NCBI GenBank assembly: GCA_025924315.1
Contig: JAICIO010000044.1
Location: 1 to 41,850, forward strand
DNA from: Phycisphaerae bacterium
Lineage (GTDB): Bacteria; Planctomycetota; Phycisphaerae; Tepidisphaerales; Tepidisphaeraceae
Direction: 5' to 3'
Length of the DNA stretch: 41,850 bases
Made by a program: the position numbers and the translations under genes
Part shown: piece by piece, positions 1-8,206 of the stretch
Position numbering within the stretch: position 1 is the stretch's first letter
Layout: each line of letters starts with the position of its first letter
Notes under the pieces: generated by a model
Seen by the model: only the letters and a program-made list of their open reading frames with translations
Told to the model about the DNA's origin: nothing
Databases searched by the model: none

Positions 1-282
1 GCGCTGATCGAAGCGTGTCGCACCGGCCGCGATCCGTGCGTCGAGCGGTTGCTCCGCGCCGGCGCGAATGTCAACGCGTGCGCGTACGTCTACGGCACTC
101 CGCTCGTCCAGGCAACGATGAACCGCCACGCGACGACCGCGGAGATCCTGCTGAAGCACGGTGCTTCGGCGAATCTGCGCTCGCCGGGGACAAATTCCGC
201 GCTCTGGTGGGCGATGGATTTCGAGGATTCCGAATTGATCCGTCTGTTGTCCCGCTACGGCGGAAAGGCGATTCACGTGTGA
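1..282 (+). CDS. Ankyrin-repeat protein, 3' end only
   Basis: The reading frame is open from base 1 and stops with TGA at 280-282, so only the C-terminal 93 residues are present and the start lies outside the window. Two ankyrin-like units are visible: one around RAGANVNA followed by TPLVQA, and one ending LLKHGASANL, then a closing helix LIRLLSRYGG. Ankyrin repeats act in protein-protein binding, so no enzymatic role can be assigned. The next gene is 108 bases downstream on the same strand. The fragment is too short to judge location or partners. The repeat family call is fairly safe; the function is unknown. Confidence 0.75.
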   Translation, partial: ALIEACRTGRDPCVERLLRAGANVNACAYVYGTPLVQATMNRHATTAEILLKHGASANLRSPGTNSALWWAMDFEDSELIRLLSRYGGKAIHV

Positions 283-390
283 GCGATTTTTCTGTCAGAA
301 CGAATACCTGAGCGACCATAATTAGGCGGAGGAGCAAACTTAGCCAGGGCTTGACAGGTCGCGCGGGCGTTGCCCCGCGGCTAATGCGCT

Positions 391-2046
391 ATGGACGATT
401 CATCGCTGCTCAAAGCGTTTGCACAGGCGGGGGACGAACGCGCGTTCCGAGCGCTGGTGGACCGTCATGTCGACTTGGTGTACGCCGCGGCGCGCCGGCA
501 GGTGCGCGACGACCATCTCGCGGAAGATGTTTCACAGGCCGTTTTCATCGTGCTGGCGCGCAAGGCCGCCAGCCTGCGCGAGGGCGTCGTGCTGCCGGCA
601 TGGCTGGTGATCACGACGCGCAATGTCGCGCGCGACGTGCTTCGCGCGAGGCGACGACGGCAGCATCACGAGCAGCAGGCACAGCAGACCATGCAGACGA
701 GCACTTCTTCCGAGCACGATCCATTCGATGAAGTTTCGCCGCTGCTCGACGACGCGCTGGCGCGGCTGCGCGATGCGGATCGCGAAGCGGTGACACTTCG
801 TTATCTCAAAGGGATGCCGACGAGCGCCGTCGCGGCGGCGTTGGGGATCAGCGTCGCAGCCGCCGAGAAGCGGATCCTTCGCGCGATCGCGAAAATGCGA
901 GACTCGTTCTCGCGCCGTGGCGTGGTGCTCTCGACCGCAGTGGTGTCGGCATCGCTCGGGCAAGCAATGCAACCCGCGCCCGCGGGGGCCGCGACGCGGA
1001 TTGCAAACGGCGCCCTCGCCGCCGTTGGATCGGGGCCCGTTCAAAGTGCGTGGCGGCGCCAACGCATCCAGCGCCGAGTCATCGGCTTCGCTTCCGCGTC
1101 CGCCGCTTTGCTCCTCTTCAGCGCGTTCATCGTTGCATCCATCACGCAAAACTTCGGTCGGACATCGTCCATCGTGAGCGTGAGCGCGAATGGGAATACG
1201 CAATCGAACGATGAGCAGCAGCCGATTAAGGTAGGAGTGCTTCTTAGCGAATTTACGAAAACCGGTTGGCATACGAGGGCTGACAACCCGTGGGGCTTGG
1301 CCCGCCATCAAACGATTTATGAACGCCTGAAGCATCTGCCTCGCATCCGTCTTTACGCGATCGTCGAGCCGGGGACGAACCCCGAACTGGAGAAGGAACT
1401 TCCCGGATTGATGGAAAATGGATGGCTCCTCGACGGGAGCCAGGCGAAGGCGCTCGAAAAACTCGACGTGATCGTAGCGGACCATGACTGGCACATGCGG
1501 CCCGATGTCCTGAACGCGATGGATGAGGCCGTAAAGAACGGAGTTGGCTTTCTGCATCAGGCCGGGTTTGCGGTGCTCACGCCGTCATTCAATGATCAGG
1601 TATCGTCGATAATCGGAATGAGGGATGCGTATTGGTTTGAGCATACGGGTGATGGAGTCGCGCGCGTTGTCGCGGAACATCCTGTTTTGAAAGGTTTGAA
1701 GGTCGGCGACGAAGTCCATGGATACATGTTTTACGGCGCGATCGGGCGAATCGAGGGCACACCGCTGATTGCAGGATACGGTATGAAAGCAATGGGAGAC
1801 GGCGGATCGACGGAGTTTGCGCAGCACGTCGGTGATACAACGCATCGTCCTTCGACGGTACCTTCGTCAGCGGATTCGTTCAGTGACGGGCCGGTGTTCT
1901 GTCCGGTTTACATCAGTCAGCATGGAAAAGGTCGCGTGATCGGCTGCCAATGGCATAATGAACCGCCGGCGGAACTCGATCCGCACGACACCGGAGTGTT
2001 TTATCTCCGCTGCATCGAATGGCTGGCTGGGCGACCGGTGGAATGA
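391..2046 (+). CDS. ECF sigma factor fused to TM segment and ThuA-like domain
   Basis: A 551-residue protein. Residues 8-90 match sigma region 2 (DERAFRALVDRHVDLVYAAA, then the AEDVSQAVF segment) and 115-172 match region 4, with the helix-turn-helix around PTSAVAAALGISVAAAEKR. A single hydrophobic helix lies at about 230-252. Residues 278-551 form a separate domain ending with a GKGRVIGCQWHNEP motif and a CIEWLAG helix, which resembles the ThuA/class I glutamine amidotransferase-like fold. Such a protein could hold the sigma part in the cytoplasm with the C-terminal domain across the membrane; that is inference. Planctomycetes are known for ECF sigma factors with long C-terminal extensions. 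No anti-sigma gene is adjacent. The ATG at 391 lacks a clear Shine-Dalgarno, but no earlier start fits region 2 better. The sigma call is strong, the ThuA call moderate. Confidence 0.85.
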   Translation: MDDSSLLKAFAQAGDERAFRALVDRHVDLVYAAARRQVRDDHLAEDVSQAVFIVLARKAASLREGVVLPAWLVITTRNVARDVLRARRRRQHHEQQAQQTMQTSTSSEHDPFDEVSPLLDDALARLRDADREAVTLRYLKGMPTSAVAAALGISVAAAEKRILRAIAKMRDSFSRRGVVLSTAVVSASLGQAMQPAPAGAATRIANGALAAVGSGPVQSAWRRQRIQRRVIGFASASAALLLFSAFIVASITQNFGRTSSIVSVSANGNTQSNDEQQPIKVGVLLSEFTKTGWHTRADNPWGLARHQTIYERLKHLPRIRLYAIVEPGTNPELEKELPGLMENGWLLDGSQAKALEKLDVIVADHDWHMRPDVLNAMDEAVKNGVGFLHQAGFAVLTPSFNDQVSSIIGMRDAYWFEHTGDGVARVVAEHPVLKGLKVGDEVHGYMFYGAIGRIEGTPLIAGYGMKAMGDGGSTEFAQHVGDTTHRPSTVPSSADSFSDGPVFCPVYISQHGKGRVIGCQWHNEPPAELDPHDTGVFYLRCIEWLAGRPVE

Positions 2047-2196
2047 GGGCTTAAGGGGTTCGGGTCGCGGATCTTGGAGGGTGGTTTTCAGCGACCCGGT
2101 TATTCCTCCCGAAACCGAAAAACCGGTGCGCTGACGCGCACCCTGCACGAGCCCTACGAGCCGTTAACCCGTGAACGTGGATTGAGGGAGGGCGTC
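2047..2196. other. Intergenic spacer with two short hairpins
   Basis: 150 bases between the sigma gene and the prepilin-motif gene. It contains CGGGTCGC (2060-2067) pairing with GCGACCCG (2090-2097), and a perfect GGTGCG/CGCACC stem at 2125-2142. Either could end the upstream transcript; neither has a clear T run. The frame of the downstream gene stays open through part of this spacer, but the Shine-Dalgarno lies just before 2197. Confidence 0.35.
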
Positions 2197-3648
2197 ATGC
2201 CCGTGGAAGATTTGAAGGTGTGGCATTGGTTGCTGATCGGCGCGGTGCTGGGCGCGCTGGTGGGGTACGCGTCGACCTTTGCGGGGCCGGATCGCGATCT
2301 GGTCATGCGCGCGCCGATCACGACGCAGCAGTTCGCGGATTTGCTCTCGGAGACGGACGGGAATGGTCCGGTCGTGCACGACATCGTGATCCATCCGCCG
2401 CGGGATGGGCAGAATTTTGTGACGGCGACGATTGGTGAATCGCACCACGGCGCGTCGATCGGCTTCTACGCGCCGATTCCGTTTGTCGCGGGGACAAAGC
2501 ACGCCGCCGATGTGCGCGAGTTCGTCGAGCAAGTCGCGGCGAAGAATCCGAAGCTGACGTACTCGTACGCGCTAACCGAAGCGACGTGGTTCGTCATCGT
2601 GTCGCGCACCATTGTGGGGATGATTCTGATCGGCGGGATCTGGCCGGTGCTGCTCAACCTGATGATCGGCGCGGGCCTCGGCCGCAAGAAGCTCGACGAG
2701 ATCGATTACGACCTCGACCGGTTCCAGGGCGAGAAGAAGCCCGAGGCGCCGAAGGTGAACGCCGCTGATCTCGCGCATCTCAACGATGTCGAAGACGAGA
2801 TGGAAGGGAATCTGCAAGGCGCCGGAGCCGCGCAAGCATCGGCCACGACGACGACCGAGCCGGTGCGGCAATTGGACAATGCGCCGGTCGAAGCGGTCGC
2901 GGCGCCTCCGCCGGAGGAAGACAAGGATTATCGCGGCGAGTTTTATCCGGTAGCGCATCCGCATCACGCGCCAAAGAAGAATGGTTTCTCGCTTGTCGAG
3001 CTGATCGTGGTGATGGGGATCATCGCGATTCTGATGTCGATGCTGTTGCCGGCGATCAAGAAAGCCCGCCAGCAGGCGCTCGTCACGCAGTGCGCGAGCA
3101 ACCTTCGCCAGATCGGTATCGCCCTGCAGTCGTATCTCAACGACAACCAGATGATGACCTTCTGGCGTGCGGCGAACATCAACCTCGACGGCATGGATTG
3201 GTACGCGTATGGCGGACGCGAAACGGGCAATGCCAACCTTGACCAGGCGAACTATTTCAACCGCATTATCCCGCGGCCGCTGAACAAGTACGTGCAGAAC
3301 AAGCTCGAGATTTTCCGTTGCCCGTGCGACGACTCAGCGCCGTGGACAACGGACATGACGTTCACGATTTACTTCGCGCCGTCGCAGTATGAATGGGTCG
3401 GCGACAGCTACCAGTTCAACGCGAACGGCTATCCACTGCGACCGCTGCCAAGACACGATCAAGGATTGGACGGCGAGCGCTTCAGCTCAATCAGGAATTC
3501 GAGTCAGACGATCGTCTTCTTCGATGCGTGTTTGTATTACGGCTACGACTGGCATTACGGCCATCAAGCGAATGTCGAGTTCGCGGACGGTCACGTCAGC
3601 TTCATGCCCCTTCCGCCGCAGAATGATCAGTATCGCTGGGATCCGTAA
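2197..3648 (+). CDS. Membrane protein with internal prepilin (type II/IV pseudopilin) motif
   Basis: A 483-residue protein started at ATG 2197, which follows a GGGAGG Shine-Dalgarno at a normal distance; the frame is open further upstream but has no better start. Residues 8-27 and about 132-158 are transmembrane helices around a predicted extracytoplasmic domain. After an acidic, Ala/Pro-rich linker comes a complete class III prepilin signature: Gly263, then FSLVELIVVMGI with Glu268 at +5 and a hydrophobic helix. This leads into a pseudopilin-like domain (SNLRQIGIALQSYLND) ending with FADGHVSFMP, the H-x-DG-type tail common in planctomycete prepilin proteins. Prepilin signals normally sit at the N-terminus, so this looks like an in-frame fusion of a two-TM protein and a pseudopilin. 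Whether a prepilin peptidase can cut here is unknown. Confidence 0.8.
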   Translation: MPVEDLKVWHWLLIGAVLGALVGYASTFAGPDRDLVMRAPITTQQFADLLSETDGNGPVVHDIVIHPPRDGQNFVTATIGESHHGASIGFYAPIPFVAGTKHAADVREFVEQVAAKNPKLTYSYALTEATWFVIVSRTIVGMILIGGIWPVLLNLMIGAGLGRKKLDEIDYDLDRFQGEKKPEAPKVNAADLAHLNDVEDEMEGNLQGAGAAQASATTTTEPVRQLDNAPVEAVAAPPPEEDKDYRGEFYPVAHPHHAPKKNGFSLVELIVVMGIIAILMSMLLPAIKKARQQALVTQCASNLRQIGIALQSYLNDNQMMTFWRAANINLDGMDWYAYGGRETGNANLDQANYFNRIIPRPLNKYVQNKLEIFRCPCDDSAPWTTDMTFTIYFAPSQYEWVGDSYQFNANGYPLRPLPRHDQGLDGERFSSIRNSSQTIVFFDACLYYGYDWHYGHQANVEFADGHVSFMPLPPQNDQYRWDP

Positions 3649-3662
3649 AGGGCAGAGGATTC

Positions 3663-3725
3663 AGGATAGGAAATAGAGGATGGAGAACGGCGCTTGTCCA
3701 TTCTCCATCCTCTACTCTCTATCCT
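3663..3725. terminator. Long inverted repeat between convergent genes
   Basis: Arms 3663-3687 and 3701-3725 pair at 22 of 25 positions around a 13-base loop. The element sits between the stops of two convergent genes (3648 and 3741), so it is well placed as a bidirectional terminator. It also belongs to the wider set of long intergenic palindromes in this window. Confidence 0.6.
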
Positions 3726-3740
3726 GTCTACTTCTTTACC

Positions 3741-4481
3741 TCACGCCGTCGCGGTGCTGGACGCGTCCTGCCGATCTTGTTGCAACTTGTCCAGATCCGC
3801 TTTCACCAGCGCGTCGTCGGCCTTCAGCGTGTTCGTCGCGTCCGTGGTGTCGGTGTGAAGCTGATCGACCAGTGGCCCCAGCGCCGGGTCGAGCTCGATC
3901 ATCTTGTCCCACACCGCCTGCTTGTCGGCCTTGATCTTGTCCTTGAACGGCTGTGCGTCGGCGACGAGCTTCGTGTGCAGATCGTGCAGCTGATTGCTGT
4001 AGTCCTGTCCGTCGGTTTTGAGTTGATCGCGAGCGGCTTGAGCGGCAGCGCTATCCTTCGCGAGCTTGGCGTCGCGAAGCTCTTTTGCATCGGCGCGGAG
4101 GGTGGCCCCAAAAGATTCGCGCAAGGCGACGATCGCCTTGTTGTCGTCCTTAAGCCCGTCGTGCATCGCCTTCGTGTCGTCTTTGATCTGCTGCTTGAGC
4201 GGGGCAAGTTCAGTCGACAGGTCCGTATCGGAGGCGTGCAGCTTGTCGAGCTCGGCGTTGAGCGCCTTGCTGTCCGCGACGACCTTGTCGTGCGCCGCCA
4301 TGGCGTCATCGTGGGCCTGTTTCAGATCTTTCTGCAGCTGATCGAGATCCGCCTGAATGGTCGGATTCGGCGTGTGCACCGGTGCCGTGCCCGCCGCGGT
4401 TGGGTGCGGCGTGACCGACAAAAATGTCCGCGGTTCGAGAGGCTGCATGAGAGACGCGTGTGTGGTTCCCCGAGAGCTCAT
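3741..4481 (-). CDS. LEPR-XLL-type coiled-coil protein
   Basis: A 246-residue protein with PLEPRTFLS at residues 14-22, the N-terminal motif seen on many planctomycete exported proteins. From about residue 40 to the end it is nearly all heptad-like sequence rich in Asp, Lys, Ala, Leu and Gln (for example ADLDQLQKDLKQAHDDAMAA), which predicts long alpha-helical coiled coil with no catalytic motif. It is probably an exported structural or binding protein; that rests only on the LEPR motif and composition. It is transcribed convergently to the prepilin-motif gene. The antisense strand is also open over this region because of the codon bias, but shows no domain. Confidence 0.75.
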   Translation of the reverse strand: MSSRGTTHASLMQPLEPRTFLSVTPHPTAAGTAPVHTPNPTIQADLDQLQKDLKQAHDDAMAAHDKVVADSKALNAELDKLHASDTDLSTELAPLKQQIKDDTKAMHDGLKDDNKAIVALRESFGATLRADAKELRDAKLAKDSAAAQAARDQLKTDGQDYSNQLHDLHTKLVADAQPFKDKIKADKQAVWDKMIELDPALGPLVDQLHTDTTDATNTLKADDALVKADLDKLQQDRQDASSTATA

Positions 4482-4620
4482 AAGCTAACTCCTGATGGTG
4501 GCGAGTGTTCCGACCGCAACTCAGAAGACGCGGGAGCCGCGCGTTGTGCGGTTCCCGATTTAAACAACGTCACGGGTCGCAACTTATTTCAATCTTGGGT
4601 GAGCAGGCGCGCGATTGGGT

Positions 4621-6108
4621 TTAGTCCGGTCGATACGCGTCGAGAATCCGCTTGATGACGTTGCTTGTGCTTCGCCCATCGATCAGCGGCGCAAGTGCCA
4701 CCTTTCCCCCGCATGACTCCACCACATCCCACCCGACGACCTGCTCCTTCCTGTAATCGGCGCCCTTCACCAGCACATCCGGCTTGATGCGGCTGATCAG
4801 CTCGATCGGCGTGTCTTCATCGAAGCGGACGAGATAGTCGATGCTTTCCAGCTCTTCGAGCACGCCAACGCGGTCGTCCTCTTCGATCACGGGGCGTTTC
4901 TCACCCTTGAGTCGCCGGATGCCGGCATCGGTGTTCACCCCGACGACGAGCAGATCGCCCTGAGCTTTCGCCCATTGGAAATACTTAACGTGGCCGAGGT
5001 GAATGATGTCGAAACAGCCATTGGTGAAGACGATGCGTTTGCCCGCGGCGCGATGGCGGTCGAGCTCGGGGATGAGCTGCTCGAGCCTTCGCTCCTTGCC
5101 GAGATGCTCGTGCACTTCGAGCAGCAGGTCCTGCACGATTTCCTGCGGCGTGATCGGCACGCACCCGAGGCGTTCGACTTCGAGACCTGCGGCGACATTG
5201 GCGAGGGCGACCGATTCGCGCCAGCTCGCGCCCGCGGCGCGCGCCATGCACAAACCCGCCAGCAGCGTGTCGCCGGCGCCGGTGCCGTCCGCAACCGCGC
5301 GGGGCCGCGTGTGCAGCCATTCGCGCTCGCCGTCTTTCGTCGCCAGATACGAACCGAGCTCGTTGAGTGTGATCACAACTGCTTCGAGCTCGAGTTTCGA
5401 CAGCAGGCGTTCGGCCGCCGGCTGGTAATGCGACGGCTGGCGCGCGGGAAGGCCGGTCGATCGCTCTGTCTCCGGGCGATTGAGTTTCAGCGCGGTCGCT
5501 CCTTTGTATTTCGAATAGTCCGCGATATTGGCGGGGTCGATGATGACCGGGATGTTTCGCGCTCGTGCGAGCCCGATGAGTTTCTGGCAAACCTCAGGCG
5601 TGAGAACGCCTTTGTTGTAGTCTTCGAGGCAGAGCATCGCGGCGCCATCGAGTGCCGATTCGGTTCGCGCGATGATCTTTTCGGCGAGCGAACCGGTCAC
5701 CGGTGCCGCGTTTTCGAAATCGAGCCGCAGCATCTGGTGCGGCGTGCGATCCTGTGAGGCGCCGAGCAATCGCACTTTCAGCACCGTCGGCCGATCGTCT
5801 GCTTCGATCAGTCCCGAGCTGTCTTCACACCATTCGCCCACGCGCCGGCGAACCTCCGCCCCGGCTTCGTCCTTTCCGATCACGCCGACGAGGTCCACCT
5901 TCGCGCCGAGGGACGCGAGGTTCGCCAGCACGAAGCCGGCGCCACCCAAGCGAAATTCTTCGCGTTGGAAATGCACGACGGGCACGGGCGCTTCGGGACT
6001 CACGCGTTCGGTGCTGCCGAAGATGTAGCGATCCAGCATCAGATCGCCCACCAGCACCACCTTCGCGCAGGGCAGATTCTCGACCAGTTCAATCAACGGC
6101 GTCGCCAT
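4621..6108 (-). CDS. hldE: Bifunctional heptose-7-phosphate kinase / heptose-1-phosphate adenylyltransferase
   Basis: A 495-residue protein of the usual HldE (RfaE) length and order. The N-terminal half is a PfkB/ribokinase-fold kinase: VGDLMLDRYIFG near residue 20, a glycine-rich LGGAG at 54-58, and the anion-hole motif GTGAGDT at 275-281 with catalytic Asp280. The C-terminal half is a cytidylyltransferase-fold nucleotidyltransferase: FTNGCFDIIHLGHVKY from residue 361 (HxGH) and the KGADY motif at 448-452. The enzyme phosphorylates D-glycero-D-manno-heptose 7-phosphate at C1 and later adds AMP, giving ADP-heptose for lipopolysaccharide core or other heptose glycans. Other heptose-pathway genes are not in the window. 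It implies a heptose-containing surface glycan in this organism. Confidence 0.95.
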   Translation of the reverse strand: MATPLIELVENLPCAKVVLVGDLMLDRYIFGSTERVSPEAPVPVVHFQREEFRLGGAGFVLANLASLGAKVDLVGVIGKDEAGAEVRRRVGEWCEDSSGLIEADDRPTVLKVRLLGASQDRTPHQMLRLDFENAAPVTGSLAEKIIARTESALDGAAMLCLEDYNKGVLTPEVCQKLIGLARARNIPVIIDPANIADYSKYKGATALKLNRPETERSTGLPARQPSHYQPAAERLLSKLELEAVVITLNELGSYLATKDGEREWLHTRPRAVADGTGAGDTLLAGLCMARAAGASWRESVALANVAAGLEVERLGCVPITPQEIVQDLLLEVHEHLGKERRLEQLIPELDRHRAAGKRIVFTNGCFDIIHLGHVKYFQWAKAQGDLLVVGVNTDAGIRRLKGEKRPVIEEDDRVGVLEELESIDYLVRFDEDTPIELISRIKPDVLVKGADYRKEQVVGWDVVESCGGKVALAPLIDGRSTSNVIKRILDAYRPD

Positions 6109-6165
6109 AAGCGCGCAATTCTACACGTGGCTGGGGCGGGGCAGAAATGTGGCATGGGTGGCTTC

Positions 6166-6220
6166 CGTTTAGCCCCGCGCTTGCGGCGCGTTGTCCGCCC
6201 GCAAGCGGCCGGGCTAAACG
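6166..6220. repeat. REP-like palindrome (CGTTTAGCCC...GGGCTAAACG)
   Basis: An inverted repeat with outer arms CGTTTAGCCC and GGGCTAAACG and inner arms GCTTGCGG and CCGCAAGC. It lies between hldE and the small membrane protein gene, both on the minus strand, and ends 3 bases from the latter's stop codon. Sequences with the same core (CGGCTAA or GGCTAAA next to CCCGC) recur near 360-384 and inside an ORF at about 33836-33860. Confidence 0.6.
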
Positions 6221-6223
6221 CAT

Positions 6224-6574
6224 TCACAGCAAGAGGAAGTGATTGCTGATCGCGGCGCAGGCGTACAAGATGCCGCAGACGGAGAGGATCACCCCGCACC
6301 ACGGCCGCCACCACGCCGCCACGAGGATGACGAACGCAAGTTGCATCACCTTCGCGATCGGCACGCCCAGTGTTACGCCGACCACCTCGCAGACGATCCG
6401 CTGGGCCAGATGCACCTCGACCGACGGGCCGTAACGGAGCAGGTTGATCACTGTCGTAACGACATCTGCGGTGGCGCCGAGGGCCAGGATCCCCAGCGCC
6501 CAGCGATATTGCCATGCGAAGGTTCGCGGTTGCTTCAGCAGCGTGGGTAGCTCGGTTCGTTGTGGAAGCATCAC
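6224..6574 (-). CDS. Small integral membrane protein, unknown function
   Basis: 116 residues with three hydrophobic stretches, roughly 25-47 (WALGILALGATADVVTTVIN), 60-90 and 92-112, ending ISNHFLLL. I do not recognise a functional motif; the layout is like small planctomycete DUF5658-type membrane proteins, but this is only a resemblance. The gene is divergent from the PEP-CTERM protein gene with 123 bases between starts. A REP-like palindrome follows its stop codon directly. Confidence 0.6.
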   Translation of the reverse strand: MMLPQRTELPTLLKQPRTFAWQYRWALGILALGATADVVTTVINLLRYGPSVEVHLAQRIVCEVVGVTLGVPIAKVMQLAFVILVAAWWRPWCGVILSVCGILYACAAISNHFLLL

Positions 6575-6697
6575 AAAGTTACGTCCGCCGCCGGCGGAAT
6601 TGTGACGTGCGATTTAGCGCGAAATTCCTTTGAAACCCATCGTTTTCCCGGTACAACCCACTACACACCAGGGGAGCACTCCAGCGGAGGCGTCGTC

Positions 6698-7963
6698 ATG
6701 ACGCGAATTCTTCGCCGCCTTGCGGTTTTCGTTGTTCTCACCACCTGCATCGCGCTGATCACGCGCGCCGATGAGATCGTCCTCGGCCCGGCCGATTTCC
6801 TCTCGACCGATCAGCCGCGCGTGACGATCGCGATGGAGTATCCGGTGAATTCCGGCGTGCAGGTCACCGATGGCATCGAGTTCTTCCTCGACACCGGCAC
6901 CAGTGGAATCATGTTCGCGATGGGGTCGTACAACGGAGACCCCAATGCATATCACGTGCAGCATCGCACGGATGGCAGCGTGGTGCAGTACCTGGAAACG
7001 GGCATCGCCGGCAATCAGCTGCTCGACGTCTTCGAGCCACACGACTTTTACTTCGCGGGCGATGATGGCAACCCGTTTGAGCTGCCCAACGTTCGGCCCT
7101 ACGGATCAATCGATGTCGACCTCGGCGACATCAACGGCCTGGCCGGGATGCCGACGATGGTCGGCCGAGTCGTGCACATGGACCTGCGGACGCAGCTTCC
7201 ACAAGGAGATGGTTTTCCGGGCTTGATCACGACCAGCTTCGAAAGTGCTCCGACGGCGCCGGCTTCGAACTCGCAGCGGTATCACGTAGCGCTGCGAATG
7301 GATCCGCCGAGCTTTCCGGGAGTCGATCCGGATCATCCGAGCGATCCCACGCCGACGTTCGCGCACATTCCTTTTGTGACCGGCCTGGGGCATACGTTCA
7401 CCGATCAAAACGGGCAGTCGCATACCGTCTATCGTGATGCACTTCTCGACACGGGCGCGCAGACATCAATCATCTCGCACCAGCTTGCGCTCGATCTGGG
7501 AATTAACTTGAACCCAAACGATCCCAAGACCGACATCGAAGACACCGATGGAGACGGTAAGATTACCGCCGACGATTACTTCCCCATTGGAGGCCTGGGC
7601 GGCGAAGTGAGCATCCCCTTCGTTCACCTCAGCAAGATCAGCATCCCGACGAAAGAAGGACACTACCTCTCGATGACCGATCTGGACGTGGGCGTGTTTG
7701 TCGATCCAGACGGCAACTCGCTGGACATCCCCGGGCTCGATTCCATCTTCGGGATGAACATTCTGACGAGCGGATATTTCAACGCGATCTTCGGCGACGG
7801 CACCGGCGCGCTGCTCAACGAAGTTTCCCTCGACTTTCGCGATTTGAACAACGCGGAAATGCTGCTCGATGTGAATCTGGATGCGCCCGAGCCAGGTGGG
7901 CTGATCGTGCTCGTGGCGTCGTTTGGACTGCTCATCCGACCGAAGCGACGACTTCACGTCTGA
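6698..7963 (+). CDS. PEP-CTERM-like secreted protein with two aspartyl-protease DTG motifs
   Basis: 421 residues from ATG 6698, chosen because GGAGG precedes it by 8 bases and it opens directly with a signal peptide (residues 1-24, cut near TRADE). Two aspartyl-protease-like motifs are present: FFLDTGTSG with Asp65 and ALLDTGAQTS with Asp251, each followed by hydrophobic segments, as in the two lobes of pepsin-like or the repeated unit of retropepsin-like enzymes. Residues 282-293 (DTDGDGKITADD) form an EF-hand-like calcium loop. The C-terminus has PEP at 397-399, a hydrophobic stretch and RPKRR, a PEP-CTERM-type sorting tail. It is likely exported and processed by an exosortase-type system (not in the window). 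Protease activity is inferred from the motifs only. Confidence 0.75.
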   Translation: MTRILRRLAVFVVLTTCIALITRADEIVLGPADFLSTDQPRVTIAMEYPVNSGVQVTDGIEFFLDTGTSGIMFAMGSYNGDPNAYHVQHRTDGSVVQYLETGIAGNQLLDVFEPHDFYFAGDDGNPFELPNVRPYGSIDVDLGDINGLAGMPTMVGRVVHMDLRTQLPQGDGFPGLITTSFESAPTAPASNSQRYHVALRMDPPSFPGVDPDHPSDPTPTFAHIPFVTGLGHTFTDQNGQSHTVYRDALLDTGAQTSIISHQLALDLGINLNPNDPKTDIEDTDGDGKITADDYFPIGGLGGEVSIPFVHLSKISIPTKEGHYLSMTDLDVGVFVDPDGNSLDIPGLDSIFGMNILTSGYFNAIFGDGTGALLNEVSLDFRDLNNAEMLLDVNLDAPEPGGLIVLVASFGLLIRPKRRLHV

Positions 7964-7986
7964 CCGAATCCACCCCTTCAGTAATT

Positions 7987-8025
7987 GCGCCACACGTAGC
8001 CAGGGCAGCTGACTACGTGTGGCGC
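7987..8025 (+). terminator. Perfect 13-bp inverted repeat after the PEP-CTERM gene
   Basis: Arms GCGCCACACGTAG (7987-7999) and CTACGTGTGGCGC (8013-8025) match perfectly around a 13-base loop, 23 bases after the stop codon at 7963. The stem is terminator-like but has no T tract. The rest of the 243-base gap up to 8207 holds no gene that I can see; it probably contains the promoter of the subtilase. Confidence 0.5.
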
Positions 8026-8206
8026 GCAACCTCAGTACTCCCCTGAGTGCATGAAAATCTTGCACGGTTTAGTCTCTTCCCGCCGGAAAATGGGAAATTA
8101 TGCGACTACAAACGTCGTCGCGTGTATGACGTCTGCCTTGAAATCGATTGCCGACTGAGGCGTCTTGTAGGTCAGACCTCTGACTTTGTCCGCCGGAGTT
8201 TGATTT

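Noticed and set aside
351-386. TTGACA at 351-356 with TAATGC as a promoter for the sigma factor gene
   Set aside because: The two hexamers are 24 bases apart, too far for a normal sigma-70 promoter, and the interval is a small GC-rich hairpin.
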